Positions 1 through 8,408 of a DNA stretch of 64,000 nucleotides are shown one piece after another (the first letter of the stretch is position 1; each line of letters begins with the position of its first letter). Source of the stretch: Natrialba swarupiae (GTDB lineage Archaea > Halobacteriota > Halobacteria > Halobacteriales > Natrialbaceae); NCBI RefSeq assembly GCF_008245225.1, contig NZ_VTAW01000013.1:53343-117342 (forward strand), in the 5' to 3' direction. The position numbers and the translations under genes were made by a program. The notes beneath the pieces are model-generated. The model made no database searches and was not told where the DNA came from. It worked only from the letters and a program-made list of their open reading frames with translations.

Positions 1-2
1 AA

Positions 3-593
3 GCGGTCCGCGACGTCGACGAGTCCACCGACGTCGCTCGCGTCGCCGTTGCCCCCCAGGCCACACACCTCGAGCGCGTCGCCGAGACAGGGGCCGAGAC
101 GTGGGCTCAGCACGTCGATCCCATCGACTACGGGAGCAACACCGGCCATACGCTGGCCGAGACGGTCGCCGACGCCGGTGCCGTCGGGACGTTGATCAAC
201 CACTCCGAACGCCGCCTGAAACTCGCTGACGTTGACGGTGCCGTCGAGGCTGCCGACCGGGCGGGTCTCGAGACGGTCGTCTGTGCGAACAACCCCGCCC
301 AGATCGGTGCTGCGGCCGCGCTCGAGCCGGACGCCGTCGCCGTCGAGCCGCCCGAACTCATCGGAACCGGAACGCCGGTCAGTCAGGCCGACCCGGAGAT
401 CGTCGAGGGTGCCGTCGCCGCCGCGGCCAACGTGGATTCCGACGTTTCGGTCCTCTGTGGTGCCGGTATCAGCACCGGGGACGACGTCGTCGCCGCGGGC
501 GAGCTCGGCTCGGAGGGCGTCTTGTTGGCAAGCGGCGTCGCGAAAGCGGACGACCCGACGGCCGCGCTTTCGGATCTCGTCGATCCGCTCTAA
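3..593 (+). CDS. tpiA: Triosephosphate isomerase, 5' truncated by window edge
   Basis: This is the C-terminal ~196 residues of an archaeal triosephosphate isomerase, which interconverts glyceraldehyde-3-phosphate and dihydroxyacetone phosphate in the cytoplasm. The frame is open from the first bases of the window, so the start lies outside. Visible family motifs in order are the catalytic-His segment LINHSERR, the catalytic-Glu segment EPPELIGTG, and the phosphate-binding stretches LCGAGIST and [12 protein letters not shown]. The shorter barrel and EPPELIGTG wording are typical of the archaeal branch. It ends at TAA 41 nt before the next start. Assignment is secure; only the N-terminus is unseen. 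Confidence 0.96.
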   Translation, partial: AVRDVDESTDVARVAVAPQATHLERVAETGAETWAQHVDPIDYGSNTGHTLAETVADAGAVGTLINHSERRLKLADVDGAVEAADRAGLETVVCANNPAQIGAAAALEPDAVAVEPPELIGTGTPVSQADPEIVEGAVAAAANVDSDVSVLCGAGISTGDDVVAAGELGSEGVLLASGVAKADDPTAALSDLVDPL

Positions 594-634
594 CTGCCAC
601 GGTGTTTTTCGTCGCTCCGGCCGAACACCGTCGT

Positions 635-1009
635 ATGACCGGAGATCCGCCCATCGCCGTCACCCTCGAGAACCGACTCATGAGCCACGGGATCTACGTC
701 CTCGAGGTCGAGTGGGACGAACCCAGCTCGGAGACCGACTTCCACCTCACGTACGAGGTCGTCACCGACGCTCCGCGAGTGACGAGCGACGAGGTCGGAA
801 CGGTCGTCCGGACCGTGCTCGCGATCGCGGACGAACGGGGGTGGTCGCCGGGCCACCTCGAGGCCACCTCCCGCGGGACTGACGGCTCGCTTCGGGGACG
901 CTGGCGCGTCGAACGCGACTGGTTCGACGATCTCCACGCCGAACTGACGGAATCCGAGTTCTCCCGACGGATCCTCGAGACGGTAACGACGGGTTCGGTC
1001 GACGAGTAG
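635..1009 (+). CDS. Hypothetical haloarchaeal protein, 124 aa
   Basis: A soluble, acidic protein I do not recognise. The start is placed at the ATG of MTGDPPIAV rather than an upstream in-frame ATG at 602, because the upstream residues (FFVAPAEHRR) lack haloarchaeal composition and begin almost on the tpiA stop. The sequence has alternating strand-like segments (IAVTLEN, GIYVLEVEW, DFHLTYEVV) followed by a helix (VRTVLAIADERG) and an Arg/Trp-rich region (LRGRWRVERDWF). There are no cysteine pairs, signal peptide or membrane segment. It lies between tpiA and the TIR gene on the same strand. Function unknown. Confidence 0.7.
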   Translation: MTGDPPIAVTLENRLMSHGIYVLEVEWDEPSSETDFHLTYEVVTDAPRVTSDEVGTVVRTVLAIADERGWSPGHLEATSRGTDGSLRGRWRVERDWFDDLHAELTESEFSRRILETVTTGSVDE

Positions 1010-1052
1010 ATACATTAATTAAACTCGAAGTCGTACACGTTGTAACCGATAA

Positions 1053-1664
1053 ATGACCGGAGAACAGGTGTACGTTTCGCACGCTCCGTCGGACCTCGAG
1101 CTCGTCCAGACGCTGTTCTCGACGGTCAAGAACCTCCCGTTCGACGTTCATATCGCACTCGAAGAGGTCGATTCGAATCGCACGCGGGATCGACTCGAGA
1201 GTCGCATTCCCGACAGCGATGTCGTCGTCGCGGTGTTGACCGACCGGTCGGCCGACTCCCGGTGGGTCAACCAGGAGATCGGCTACGCGCGCGCCGAAAG
1301 GATCCCGATCTTTCCGGTGTACACCGACGAACGCCATCGCGGTGGATATCTCGCCGACATCGAGGGGATGTCGATCAAACGAGACGACCTCTCACGAACT
1401 ATCTGCGAGTTACTCGGCGGTCTCAGACACATTCTCGAGCCGATCGGACCGCTCTCGGTTCCCAACTGGTTCATGCGGTTTCCCTGTACGACCGACGGCT
1501 GTCCGGAACAGGTCGTCCTCGAGATCGACGCGCCACAGTCGAAACTCTGGAAACAACACCGTCACGGCAAGCCGCTGGCGGTAACCTGTTCAGCGTGTGG
1601 GGGGACGTACTACTTCAACCCGGCGACGCTCGGGTTCATCCGTCGTGACCCCGCGACACAGTGA
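1053..1664 (+). CDS. TIR-domain protein with C-terminal zinc-ribbon-like motif
   Basis: A 203-residue protein whose first ~120 residues match a TIR (Toll/interleukin-1 receptor) fold. It opens with the VYVSHAPSD strand-helix, continues with DSDVVVAVLTDRS, and has SRWVNQEIGYA with W71-x3-E75, the WxxxE motif holding the catalytic glutamate in NAD-cleaving TIR domains. Residues ~145-184 carry C145-x4-C150 and C179-x2-C182, which suggests a single metal site. Known prokaryotic TIR domains often hydrolyse NAD or make cyclic ADP-ribose signals in phage defence. Here no ThsA, Argonaute or other sensor lies alongside, so a defence role is inference. Start is the only ATG near the frame opening; it ends before a gene-poor stretch. 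Confidence 0.82.
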   Translation: MTGEQVYVSHAPSDLELVQTLFSTVKNLPFDVHIALEEVDSNRTRDRLESRIPDSDVVVAVLTDRSADSRWVNQEIGYARAERIPIFPVYTDERHRGGYLADIEGMSIKRDDLSRTICELLGGLRHILEPIGPLSVPNWFMRFPCTTDGCPEQVVLEIDAPQSKLWKQHRHGKPLAVTCSACGGTYYFNPATLGFIRRDPATQ

Positions 1665-2098
1665 TCGTCGTCCAAGAGCCGATCGTTGATGTCGGAATTA
1701 CCCGCGTCAGTCGTGTCCGGGTCCACGGCGAGGACGTCCCGGGCTCTGGGCGCTGGCAATTCGCGCTCGAGGCGATACCGTCGCCAACCACAGCCACTGT
1801 CTCGTCTTCGAGAGGATGGGCGGCGATGCGTTCGCGATTTCGGAGTCGCGGGGGTGGCTCGTAAGGGACGCCTACCGTGTCCACTGGATCCGACGAGCGG
1901 GGAAGATCCGTTGAACGGTGCCGATAACGAAGTGTCCGGTGGCCGACCCGTGGTGTGCGAGGATTTACCTCGCACGGACGCCCCGTCCGTTGGACGACGC
2001 TCGGCGACCCTCGGTCGCCGGGGGTTCCCTCTCCTGTCGGTCTCGAGGTCGACGATCGAACCGGGAAGACGATATGTCGAGCGGACAAACCCGATCGT
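1665..2098. other. Gene-poor stretch, possibly decayed coding DNA
   Basis: No convincing gene lies between the TIR gene and the DUF3054 gene. Several short overlapping reading frames exist on both strands, all Arg/Ser-rich and unlike acidic haloarchaeal proteins. A + strand frame ending near 1911 (…FERMGGDAFAISESRGWLVRDAYRVHW…) could be a remnant, but no family is recognised. Confidence 0.4.
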
Positions 2099-2518
2099 AT
2101 GATCACAATAGCCGAACGAAACGCCGGCGGTCGGCCCATCGACCGGCAAACGATCGGGCTTGCCGTCGCCGATGTCGGATTGCTGACCGCACTGGTTACT
2201 GCTGGCGGACTCACCCACGGCCTCGATCCGATTGCCGACCCGCTCTCTACCCTCGAGACGGTCGTCCCCTTCGTGGCCGGTTGGCTCGTCGTCGCGGTGA
2301 TCGCTGGACTGTACACGGCCGATCGATCGTCGGCGATTCGAACGATTCGATTGGTGGCGGTTACGTGGCTCGGTGGTGCCAACATCGGGTTTCTCCTGCG
2401 AGGGTCACCGTATTTCGAGGGAGGGATCACGTGGCCGTTCCCGCTCGTGATGACTGGGCTGGGGCTGATCGTGCTCGTCGGCTGGCGTCTGGTGGTCGTC
2501 GCACTGGAATCTCCGTGA
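2099..2518 (+). CDS. DUF3054 family membrane protein
   Basis: A 139-residue integral membrane protein with about four hydrophobic segments (ADVGLLTALVTAG, VVPFVAGWLVVAVIAGL, a segment around TWLGGANIGFLLR, and VMTGLGLIVLVGWRLVVVAL). The mid-protein VTWLGGANIGFLLRGSP and final GWRLVVVAL match what I know of the DUF3054 family, found in Haloarchaea and actinobacteria. Function of the family is unknown. The start ATG at 2099 is chosen because the upstream extension in this frame is not protein-like. It stands alone on the + strand. Confidence 0.75.
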   Translation: MITIAERNAGGRPIDRQTIGLAVADVGLLTALVTAGGLTHGLDPIADPLSTLETVVPFVAGWLVVAVIAGLYTADRSSAIRTIRLVAVTWLGGANIGFLLRGSPYFEGGITWPFPLVMTGLGLIVLVGWRLVVVALESP

Positions 2519-2822
2519 CTCGGACAACCATTCATATTTCGAGAACGTACCGGCTTCGAATGAGCAACCATCCTCGACCAGGACGTGTTGGGGCCGGATC
2601 GACGAGACAGTAGCCGACGTTCTCCGCTGGTATCGTCCGATTTCGGTGCTCGATCGCAGTTCTCTCTCCGAAGTTCGCTTGACGATCGAGTGGTCGAAAC
2701 ACCGATGGCTGTTCTATAACTTATGAGAAACCAATGCGACGAATATGTGTCACAAATGAGTCCAGTACTGGCCAATTATGGGAAACACTTATATGCGTAT
2801 TTGCCATAGTATAGGATAGATT
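2519..2822. promoter_or_regulatory. Intergenic region with TATA-like promoter for the 2823 gene
   Basis: No gene is visible in these ~300 bases. The right half is AT-rich for this genome. The sequence CTTATATGCG near 2788-2797 sits about 25-35 nt before the ATG at 2823, the spacing expected of an archaeal TATA box for a leaderless transcript. Confidence 0.45.
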
Positions 2823-3038
2823 ATGACTGGATATTACGACATTGTTCTCGGACTCATCCCAGTCGCACTGCTCGGGATCACCGCTTCCCTCTCCCTGGTC
2901 GGCCTTTCGTTAACGGCAGCGGTACCGATCGGTGCGTTCGTCGCGATGGGGATCATCGGTCACGCAATGTTCGTAAACACCCCCGCGGACGGCTCGGACG
3001 AAGCCCAGTCGTCCCGTCCCCCGCTCAACGCGGATTGA
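2823..3038 (+). CDS. Small two-helix membrane protein
   Basis: A 71-residue protein with two hydrophobic helices (about residues 6-26, DIVLGLIPVALLGITASLSL, and 28-51, SLTAAVPIGAFVAMGIIGHAMF) and a short polar, acidic tail. Such small predicted membrane proteins are common in Halobacteria, but I cannot name a family with certainty. The TATA-like box ~30 nt upstream and the absence of an upstream partner suggest it is transcribed alone. Confidence 0.7.
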   Translation: MTGYYDIVLGLIPVALLGITASLSLVGLSLTAAVPIGAFVAMGIIGHAMFVNTPADGSDEAQSSRPPLNAD

Positions 3039-3152
3039 GACAACTATCCGTCTACCTGCCTGTCACCAGTCTCGTCATCCTCGCTTGCGTTGCCGTATGA
3101 ACTTGATTCGTACACTCTTTCTCACTAGCTACGCGACTATCCTCCCCGATGG

Positions 3153-3346
3153 CCGGAGACACGCCGATGGCCGAGCGACGACGAGATCATCGCCTTCAAC
3201 GGCGGCGAAACCGGCATCGAGACCGTCGCCGTAGCCTCGATGTTGTACGAGAAGGGCCACGCAGGCGGCTGTGGGCAGAACTCGAGTTCACACCGACGAC
3301 CGAGGCGCTTTCGGGGACGATGTCGGACGGGTCGGGATCCACCTGA
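3153..3346 (+). pseudogene. Frameshifted coding remnant of unknown family
   Basis: Two adjacent + strand frames join into one plausible protein. Frame one gives RWPSDDEIIAFNGGETGIE followed by TVAVASMLYEKGHAGG (about 3165-3272). A one-base shift near 3265-3275 then gives LWAELEFTPTTEALSGTMSD to a TGA at 3344. Both halves have good haloarchaeal composition, while each frame becomes nonsense beyond the shift. No start codon or N-terminal region is evident, so this looks like a decayed C-terminal fragment. I do not recognise the parent family. Confidence 0.45.
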
Positions 3347-3464
3347 CCTCCGTTCGGTCGCATCAGGTATCGAGATCATACCGGACGGTCAACACCGTGT
3401 TTCGACGGATTCGTGGCCGTTAGCGACCGGGGGTTCAAACGGTCGCTTCCCGTACGATCCCTGT

Positions 3465-4481
3465 ATGTCCCGCGCGGCGGAACTCGTATCCGTCCTCGAG
3501 GTGGCCGAGTCGGTGGCGATCGTCTGTCACGACAATCCAGACCCCGACTGTCTTGCCAGCGCGCTCGCTCTGGAGGCAATCGCGGAGGACATCGGTGTCG
3601 ACGACGTGATCATCGTCTACGGTGGCGAGATCTCCCACCAGCAAAACCGGGCGTTCGTCAACATGCTCGACATCGCTCTTCGACCGATCGACGAGGTCGA
3701 CGTCGAAGCGTCCGACTGTATCGCGTTCGTCGATCACGCAATCCCCGGCGAGAACTCGCAGCTGTTGGCCCACGTCGAACCCGATATCGTCGTCGACCAC
3801 CATCCGGGCGAGTCCGCCGGCGCGACCGTCGAGGACGTCCGGACGAGATACGGTGCGACCGCGACGATTTTCGTCGAGTACCTGTGGGAACTCGAGGTCG
3901 AACTGACGACTCGACTCGCGTCTGCCCTGCTCTTTGCCCTCCATCGTGAGCGCCTAGATTTCGTTCGCGATCCCACGAGACGGGAGTACGAGGCGGCGCT
4001 TTCGGTGTACCCTGTAGCGGACCTCGAGGCGCTCGAACAGCTCTACGGCAGCGCGTTCTCGCCGGGAACGATCGACGCGATCGGCTGTGCGATCCGCTCA
4101 CGCGAGCGTCGTGGCTCCTCGCTCGTCGCCAGCGTGGGGACGACCTCCGAGACTGACGCGCTTCCGCAGGCGGCGGACTTTCTGCTCAACCTGGAAGGCG
4201 TCGACACCGTCCTCGCCTACGGGATCGTCGGTCGGACGATTCGAGTCAGCGCGCGGTCGATCGACCCACGAATCCACATCGGCGAAACCCTCCAGGATGG
4301 GTTCGGCGAGTTCGGTGCCATCGGCGGCCACCACGATATGGCCGGCGGACGGATCGATCTCGGCCTCTTTGGCGACGACGCCGGCGACGAGAAACAGCTG
4401 CTCGAGTTCGTCGGCGGCCGCCTGACCCGGCGGTTCTTCGACGCGTTGAATCTCGACGATCCACGAGACGGACCGCCGTGA
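3465..4481 (+). CDS. DHH-family phosphoesterase (RecJ/NrnA-like)
   Basis: A 338-residue protein of the DHH/DHHA1 superfamily of metal-dependent phosphoesterases, which act on short oligonucleotides, cyclic dinucleotides or pAp. Motifs in order: HDNPDPD at residues 22-28, the VDH motif at 89-91, DHH at 111-113, and the DHHA1 signature GGHHDMAGG near the C-terminus. The overall layout resembles NrnA/GdpP-type stand-alone enzymes rather than full RecJ. The start is at MSRAAELV; the frame is open further upstream but that part overlaps the decayed remnant and is not protein-like. It is convergent with hsp20. The exact substrate cannot be read from sequence. Confidence 0.85.
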   Translation: MSRAAELVSVLEVAESVAIVCHDNPDPDCLASALALEAIAEDIGVDDVIIVYGGEISHQQNRAFVNMLDIALRPIDEVDVEASDCIAFVDHAIPGENSQLLAHVEPDIVVDHHPGESAGATVEDVRTRYGATATIFVEYLWELEVELTTRLASALLFALHRERLDFVRDPTRREYEAALSVYPVADLEALEQLYGSAFSPGTIDAIGCAIRSRERRGSSLVASVGTTSETDALPQAADFLLNLEGVDTVLAYGIVGRTIRVSARSIDPRIHIGETLQDGFGEFGAIGGHHDMAGGRIDLGLFGDDAGDEKQLLEFVGGRLTRRFFDALNLDDPRDGPP

Positions 4482-4512
4482 CGATTCTCCGCTCGTGACA
4501 CGTCGGTACGGT

Positions 4513-4974
4513 TCACTCGATGTCGATCGTCTGTGCGTTGTCGTCCGACTCGAGTGTGGGGAGACGGATGGTGAGGACGCCGTTGTTGAGGGTGGCATCG
4601 ACGCCGTCGGCGTCGACAACGGCAGGGAGTCGGACCTGGCGGCTGAACGATCGCAGCTCGCGCTCGCGACGGATGTACGTCTCCTCGTCGACCTGATCGG
4701 TCTCCCGTGCTCGCTCGCCTCTGATCTTGAGCGTCTCGCCAGTCAGGTTGATCTCGAGGTCGTCGGTCTCGTAGCCGGGGACGTCGACGGTGACGACGAA
4801 CTCCTCGCCCTCCTCGGCGACGTCCAGGCTGGTCGCCGACCCCCGCATCGAGAGGTCGAGACGGCTTCGGTCGTCGACCGCTGTCTCCCACGATCGAGCC
4901 GCCGTCTCGAGTTGACGCGCGAGTCGGTCGAACAGTTCCCCGATTTCGTCGAACGGGCCGGAACGGCCTGCCAT
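4513..4974 (-). CDS. Hsp20/alpha-crystallin small heat shock protein
   Basis: A 153-residue small heat shock protein, an ATP-independent chaperone that holds unfolding proteins. The N-terminal ~50 residues form a helical arm (FDEIGELFDRLARQLETAARSW). The alpha-crystallin domain follows: EFVVTVDVPGYETDDLEINL, LKIRGER, YIRRERELRSFSRQVRLP, and the closing A-x-x-x-NGVLTIRLP motif. The start is placed at MAGRSG; an ATG three codons upstream (MIAMAG) is equally possible. The C-terminal IxI-type anchor is weak (QTIDIE). It is divergent from the DJ-1/PfpI gene. Confidence 0.92.
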   Translation of the reverse strand: MAGRSGPFDEIGELFDRLARQLETAARSWETAVDDRSRLDLSMRGSATSLDVAEEGEEFVVTVDVPGYETDDLEINLTGETLKIRGERARETDQVDEETYIRRERELRSFSRQVRLPAVVDADGVDATLNNGVLTIRLPTLESDDNAQTIDIE

Positions 4975-5177
4975 TGCTATCACCTAGTGGATGTTCGTCG
5001 TGGACGGCGAAAAAGTCATCTCAATCCCACCTGACGGTCGTCGAATCGAACAGGAACGAACTGGACGACACTCGTCACGAACGGATCGACCACTCGTCCA
5101 GCAAAACGTACGTGGCGGTGCCGGCGAAACCGTGGACGGGGCGGGGAGTTTTATCTGCGGTCGGTGTAGCCTCGAGT

Positions 5178-5858
5178 ATGACACAAGCACTGTTCGTCGT
5201 CAGCGAGGAGGGATACTGGGGAGAGGAGTGTGTCGACCCCCTCGAGACGCTCTCGGCGGCGGGAGTCGAGATCACGGTCGCGACGCCGTCGGGGAGCCCG
5301 CCGGTGATCGACGAACGATCGGTGGATCCCGAACAGGTCGGCGAGGAGACCACCGAACACGTCCGCGAGGTCCACGAGAGCGACGAGCGATTGAACGATC
5401 CGATCCCGCTCGCTCGAGCGAACGCCGAAGTCTACGACGCCGTCGTCTTCCCCGGCGGCCACGGCACCGAGTGGGACGTCAATCAGGACCACGACGCTCG
5501 CCGACTTCTACGGGAGACGGTCGAAGGGGACGACGGGAAAGCGCTAGTCGTCTGTCACGCCGTCGGCATCCTCGCGTTCGCCCGCGATAGCCACGGTGCG
5601 TTCGTCGTCAACGGCCGCGATGTCACCGGATTTCCTAACGCGTGGGAGGAAGACATCGTCGACGAAAACGATTGCATGCCCGACGGCCGCAAACTCCCCT
5701 ACTGGGTCGAAGACGAAGTACAGGCCGCCGGTGGGAACTGGGACGCCGAACTCGAGGCAGACACGAGCGTCACCGTCGACGGCGACCTCATTACCGCCCG
5801 CGGCCCGGGTTCGTCGAGCGCCGCCGGGGAGACGCTACTCGAGGAACTCGACCACTGA
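5178..5858 (+). CDS. DJ-1/PfpI family protein (type 1 glutamine amidotransferase-like)
   Basis: A 226-residue protein of the DJ-1/PfpI superfamily. It has the oxyanion/turn motif FPGGHGTEWD at residues 91-100 and the nucleophile elbow VVCHAVG with Cys126, plus an early glutamate pair in SEEGYWGEEC. The insert PNAWEEDIVDEND and the ending SVTVDGDLITARGPGSS match the HchA/YDR533C-like subgroup, which includes glyoxalase III and protein deglycase activities. Residue content is acidic as expected. Start ATG at 5178 follows a TATA-like TTTTAT ~28 nt upstream, pointing to a leaderless message. The exact reaction is inferred only at family level. Confidence 0.88.
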   Translation: MTQALFVVSEEGYWGEECVDPLETLSAAGVEITVATPSGSPPVIDERSVDPEQVGEETTEHVREVHESDERLNDPIPLARANAEVYDAVVFPGGHGTEWDVNQDHDARRLLRETVEGDDGKALVVCHAVGILAFARDSHGAFVVNGRDVTGFPNAWEEDIVDENDCMPDGRKLPYWVEDEVQAAGGNWDAELEADTSVTVDGDLITARGPGSSSAAGETLLEELDH

Positions 5859-5899
5859 TCACCTCGCCGATCGACCCACAGCGGAAAGAACGCCGGCGA

Positions 5900-6123
5900 T
5901 CAGGCTCCCGAGACCGAGCGGCGGCCGGCCCACTTCGCCTCAAGGAACTGGAGAACGAGATAGAGAACGAGAAACAGCCCCAGGACGATTGGTCCGACAC
6001 CGTAGCCGATGACGAGCGTCAACATGGCCACCACACCGGTCCGTCCGTGTCGCGATCGACCGCATCGACGTAGACGGCGTACGCGCCGACGATCGGGAGG
6101 ACCAAAAACAGGATTCCGAACAT
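5900..6123 (-). pseudogene. Small two-helix membrane protein with internal frameshift
   Basis: On the minus strand an ATG at 6123 begins MFGILFLVLPIVGAYAVYVD and runs to VWWPC then a stop. The shifted frame gives MLTLVIGYGVGPIVLGLFLV followed by a third hydrophobic stretch and LEAKWAGRR to TGA at 5900. Joined by a one-base correction near 6024-6040 (reading about VWWAMLTLVIGYG), they give a typical ~70-residue haloarchaeal membrane protein. So the gene is either truly broken, read by frameshift, or affected by a sequencing error. The second half has its own ATG and could be expressed alone. Function of the family is unknown. Confidence 0.55.
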
Positions 6124-6258
6124 GCAGTCTCGTTGACTCCTCAGACAGGTAACCGTTTCGAACGATCCTCAAAGCAAATCACGGGACAACGGACGACACC
6201 CTCCCAAGCGAAGGCCTGCAATCAGTTCCTTTTTACGCGGCGGGGCGGAATCTCGAGT

Positions 6259-6459
6259 ATGAGCTTCGAGGAAGACGACCACGTCGTCCTACACGACGAG
6301 CACAGCGAGTTCGACGGCGAAACCGGAACCGTCACCCAGACGATGGAGTCGATGTTCGGCGACGTCACCTACACCATCAGCTTCGAGGACGGACAGGAGG
6401 CAGGCGTCCCCGAGGACGCCCTCGAGGCCGCCGACGACGACGTCGACGACGAGGAGTAA
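6259..6459 (+). CDS. Small acidic protein (DUF1918-like)
   Basis: A 66-residue acidic protein. A small beta-barrel-like core, DDHVVLHDEHSEFDGETGTV then VTYTISFEDGQEAGVPEDAL, is followed by an Asp/Glu tail. The pattern resembles KOW-like or DUF1918 proteins in Haloarchaea, but this is recalled similarity rather than proof. TTTTTACG ~25 nt upstream could be a TATA box for a leaderless transcript. It lies 63 nt before the COG1325 gene on the same strand. Confidence 0.65.
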   Translation: MSFEEDDHVVLHDEHSEFDGETGTVTQTMESMFGDVTYTISFEDGQEAGVPEDALEAADDDVDDEE

Positions 6460-6522
6460 CGTTATACACCCCTCGAGCCCGGAGACTCGAGGCGAGAACT
6501 CACAAGCCGTTCCGACCTGTAG

Positions 6523-6972
6523 ATGCCACAGATTCCGCTTCACTACGTCGATTTACGTACGTTCTGTTACGCCACCGAGGACGAAAAGCGCGTCGAGGAG
6601 GCGCTTCGGACGTTCCTTCCCGAGGGCGACGACGAGCCGTTCGAGATCGAACGCGCCGAGAGCGAGGGCCACTACGGCGATCGTATTCTCGTCCTCTCAG
6701 CCCGGGTCGAGAACGCCGACGACGTCCGCCACGTCCTCTCGAGACTCGCCGACCTCGAGAGCTTCGAGACGCTGATCGACGAACTCGACGAACGGGTAAC
6801 CGAGAACACGGAGTTTTTCCTCCGACTCGACAAACAGGCCGCCTTCAACGGCGACGTCCGCCTCGGCGATGGGATCACCTTCCGTGGAAAGGTCGAGGCC
6901 TATCCTGCCAAAAAAGAGCAGGCACTCGAGAACGCCGAGGAGGTCCTGACGCGCCTTCGAAACGAGGAGTGA
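6523..6972 (+). CDS. COG1325 RNA-binding protein (putative exosome-associated)
   Basis: A 149-residue protein of the COG1325 family, described as predicted exosome-linked RNA-binding proteins in archaea. The segments IPLHYVDLRTFCYATEDEKR, ESEGHYGDRILVLSARVE, FFLRLDKQAAFNGDVRLGD and the final VKVEAYPAKKEQALENAEE-type helix fit the family well. The protein is expected to be cytoplasmic. Its TGA stop (6970-6972) is the first base triplet of an 82-bp palindromic repeat element, so the repeat appears to abut or supply the end of the gene. Confidence 0.82.
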   Translation: MPQIPLHYVDLRTFCYATEDEKRVEEALRTFLPEGDDEPFEIERAESEGHYGDRILVLSARVENADDVRHVLSRLADLESFETLIDELDERVTENTEFFLRLDKQAAFNGDVRLGDGITFRGKVEAYPAKKEQALENAEEVLTRLRNEE

Positions 6973-7053
6973 TACGGATTGCTGTCCCTGTGTCCCGCCG
7001 CGCCCGGGACCCGTTCTCCGGGCGCGGTGGTACTGACGGACAGTAAACCGTAT
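6972..7053. repeat. 82-bp palindromic repeat element, copy A
   Basis: The element starts ATACGGATTGCTGTCC and ends GGACAGTAAACCGTAT, which are inverted copies with two mismatches over 16 bp. The centre is a perfect 10-bp stem, CCGCGCCCGG…CCGGGCGCGG, around a 10-nt loop containing CCCGTTCT. Related copies of the same size occur at 28291-28372 and 54039-54120, and a divergent one at 14530-14610. No reading frame is carried. The left end overlaps the A of the COG1325 stop codon. Confidence 0.85.
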
Positions 7054-7210
7054 AACGGGGATCACCGTCGGTATCCGAAGATCGTAGATCGGTTTCGGTC
7101 ACCCCTGTCGTTGAATCGAACGCGGTAGCGTACGAATAATAGTTCCCCCTCCGTGGCGCTCGAGTGGCCAGCGGCCAAGAGTTATTCGTCTCGCTACCGT
7201 ATAACACACG

Positions 7211-8362
7211 ATGGAGTCATCTATACTCGCACCCCTGCAACTCGATGTCGGCGATCCGATACTGATCGTCGCGGCGCTGGCAGTCGTACTCGTCGTCGCC
7301 ACCGTCTGGTCGATGATCGAGATCGTCGACGCCTACAACAGGGGCGCACTCACCGTCTTTGGAGAGTATCGCAAACTGCTCGAGCCGGGGCTGAACGTCG
7401 TTCCCCCGTTCGTCTCGCGAGTCTACACGTTCGACATGCGCACCCAGACGATCGACGTGCCGAGCCAGGAGGCGATCACCCGGGACAACTCGCCGGTGAC
7501 CGCCGACGCCGTCGTCTACATCCGCGTGATGGACGCCAAACGGGCGTTCCTCGAGGTCGAGAACTACGAGCGGGCGGTCTCGAACCTCGCCCAGACGACC
7601 TTGCGTGCCGTCCTCGGCGATATGGAACTCGACGACACCCTGAGCAAACGCGAGATGATCAACGAGCGAATCCGCCACGAACTCGACGAGCCCACCGACG
7701 AGTGGGGGATCCGCGTCGAGAGCGTCGAGGTTCGGGAGGTGACACCCTCTCGGGACGTCAAAGGTGCAATGGAAGAACAGACTTCCGCCGAACGTCGCCG
7801 CCGCGCGATGATCCTGGAGGCCCAGGGAGAACGCCGCAGCGCCGTCGAGAAGGCGGAGGGTGACAAGCAAAGTGAGATTATCCGCGCCCAGGGTGAAAAG
7901 CAGAGTCAGATCCTCGAGGCGCAAGGTGATTCCATTTCGACCGTCTTGCGGGCTCGCTCCGCCGAGTCGATGGGTGAACGCGCGGTCATCGACAAGGGGA
8001 TGGACACCTTAGAAGAGATCGGGAGGAGCGAGTCGACGACGTTCGTCCTCCCACAGGAACTCACGTCGATGGTCGGCCGCTACGGCAAACACCTCTCGGG
8101 CGGCGACGTCAGAACGGACGGCGAGCAACTCGAGAGCCTCGAGTTCGACGACGAGACGCGCGAACTGATCGGCTTAGACGACATCGCCGAGATCATCGGC
8201 GAGATCGAGGACGCCGAGATGGACGTCGAGGCGATGGAACAGGAGGCCCAGGCGATCAAGGAAGGCGAGGATATGCCAGCCGAGGGCGGTGACGCCATCG
8301 ATATTTCCAAGACGGGACAGGAACGCCGGGAGGATACGGACGCCAGGGGAGGGCCCGATTGA
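7211..8362 (+). CDS. SPFH/Band 7 (stomatin/HflK-like) membrane protein
   Basis: A 383-residue membrane-anchored scaffold protein of the SPFH (stomatin/prohibitin/flotillin/HflK) family. One N-terminal transmembrane helix (about residues 15-37) is followed by the SPFH domain: YNRGALTVFGEYRKLLEPGLN, FDMRTQTIDVPSQEAITRDN and VTADAVVYIRV. Then a charged coiled coil, with the EAQGERRSAVEKAEGDKQSE-type repeats, runs to about residue 250. An acidic C-terminal extension of ~100 residues follows, longer than in plain stomatins. Such proteins form membrane microdomains and often control proteases, but no NfeD partner is adjacent. TATAAC lies within ~12 nt of the ATG. Confidence 0.93.
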   Translation: MESSILAPLQLDVGDPILIVAALAVVLVVATVWSMIEIVDAYNRGALTVFGEYRKLLEPGLNVVPPFVSRVYTFDMRTQTIDVPSQEAITRDNSPVTADAVVYIRVMDAKRAFLEVENYERAVSNLAQTTLRAVLGDMELDDTLSKREMINERIRHELDEPTDEWGIRVESVEVREVTPSRDVKGAMEEQTSAERRRRAMILEAQGERRSAVEKAEGDKQSEIIRAQGEKQSQILEAQGDSISTVLRARSAESMGERAVIDKGMDTLEEIGRSESTTFVLPQELTSMVGRYGKHLSGGDVRTDGEQLESLEFDDETRELIGLDDIAEIIGEIEDAEMDVEAMEQEAQAIKEGEDMPAEGGDAIDISKTGQERREDTDARGGPD

Positions 8363-8408
8363 GCACCTCTCGGATCGCGACCGGTGAGTTGTGGTACGCG
8401 GCCGACGA

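Noticed and set aside
1661..1864. Plus-strand frame after the TIR gene, possibly a decayed gene with a downstream frame to 1911
   Set aside because: A joined reading can be made only by assuming a shift, its composition is not acidic and no family is recognised.
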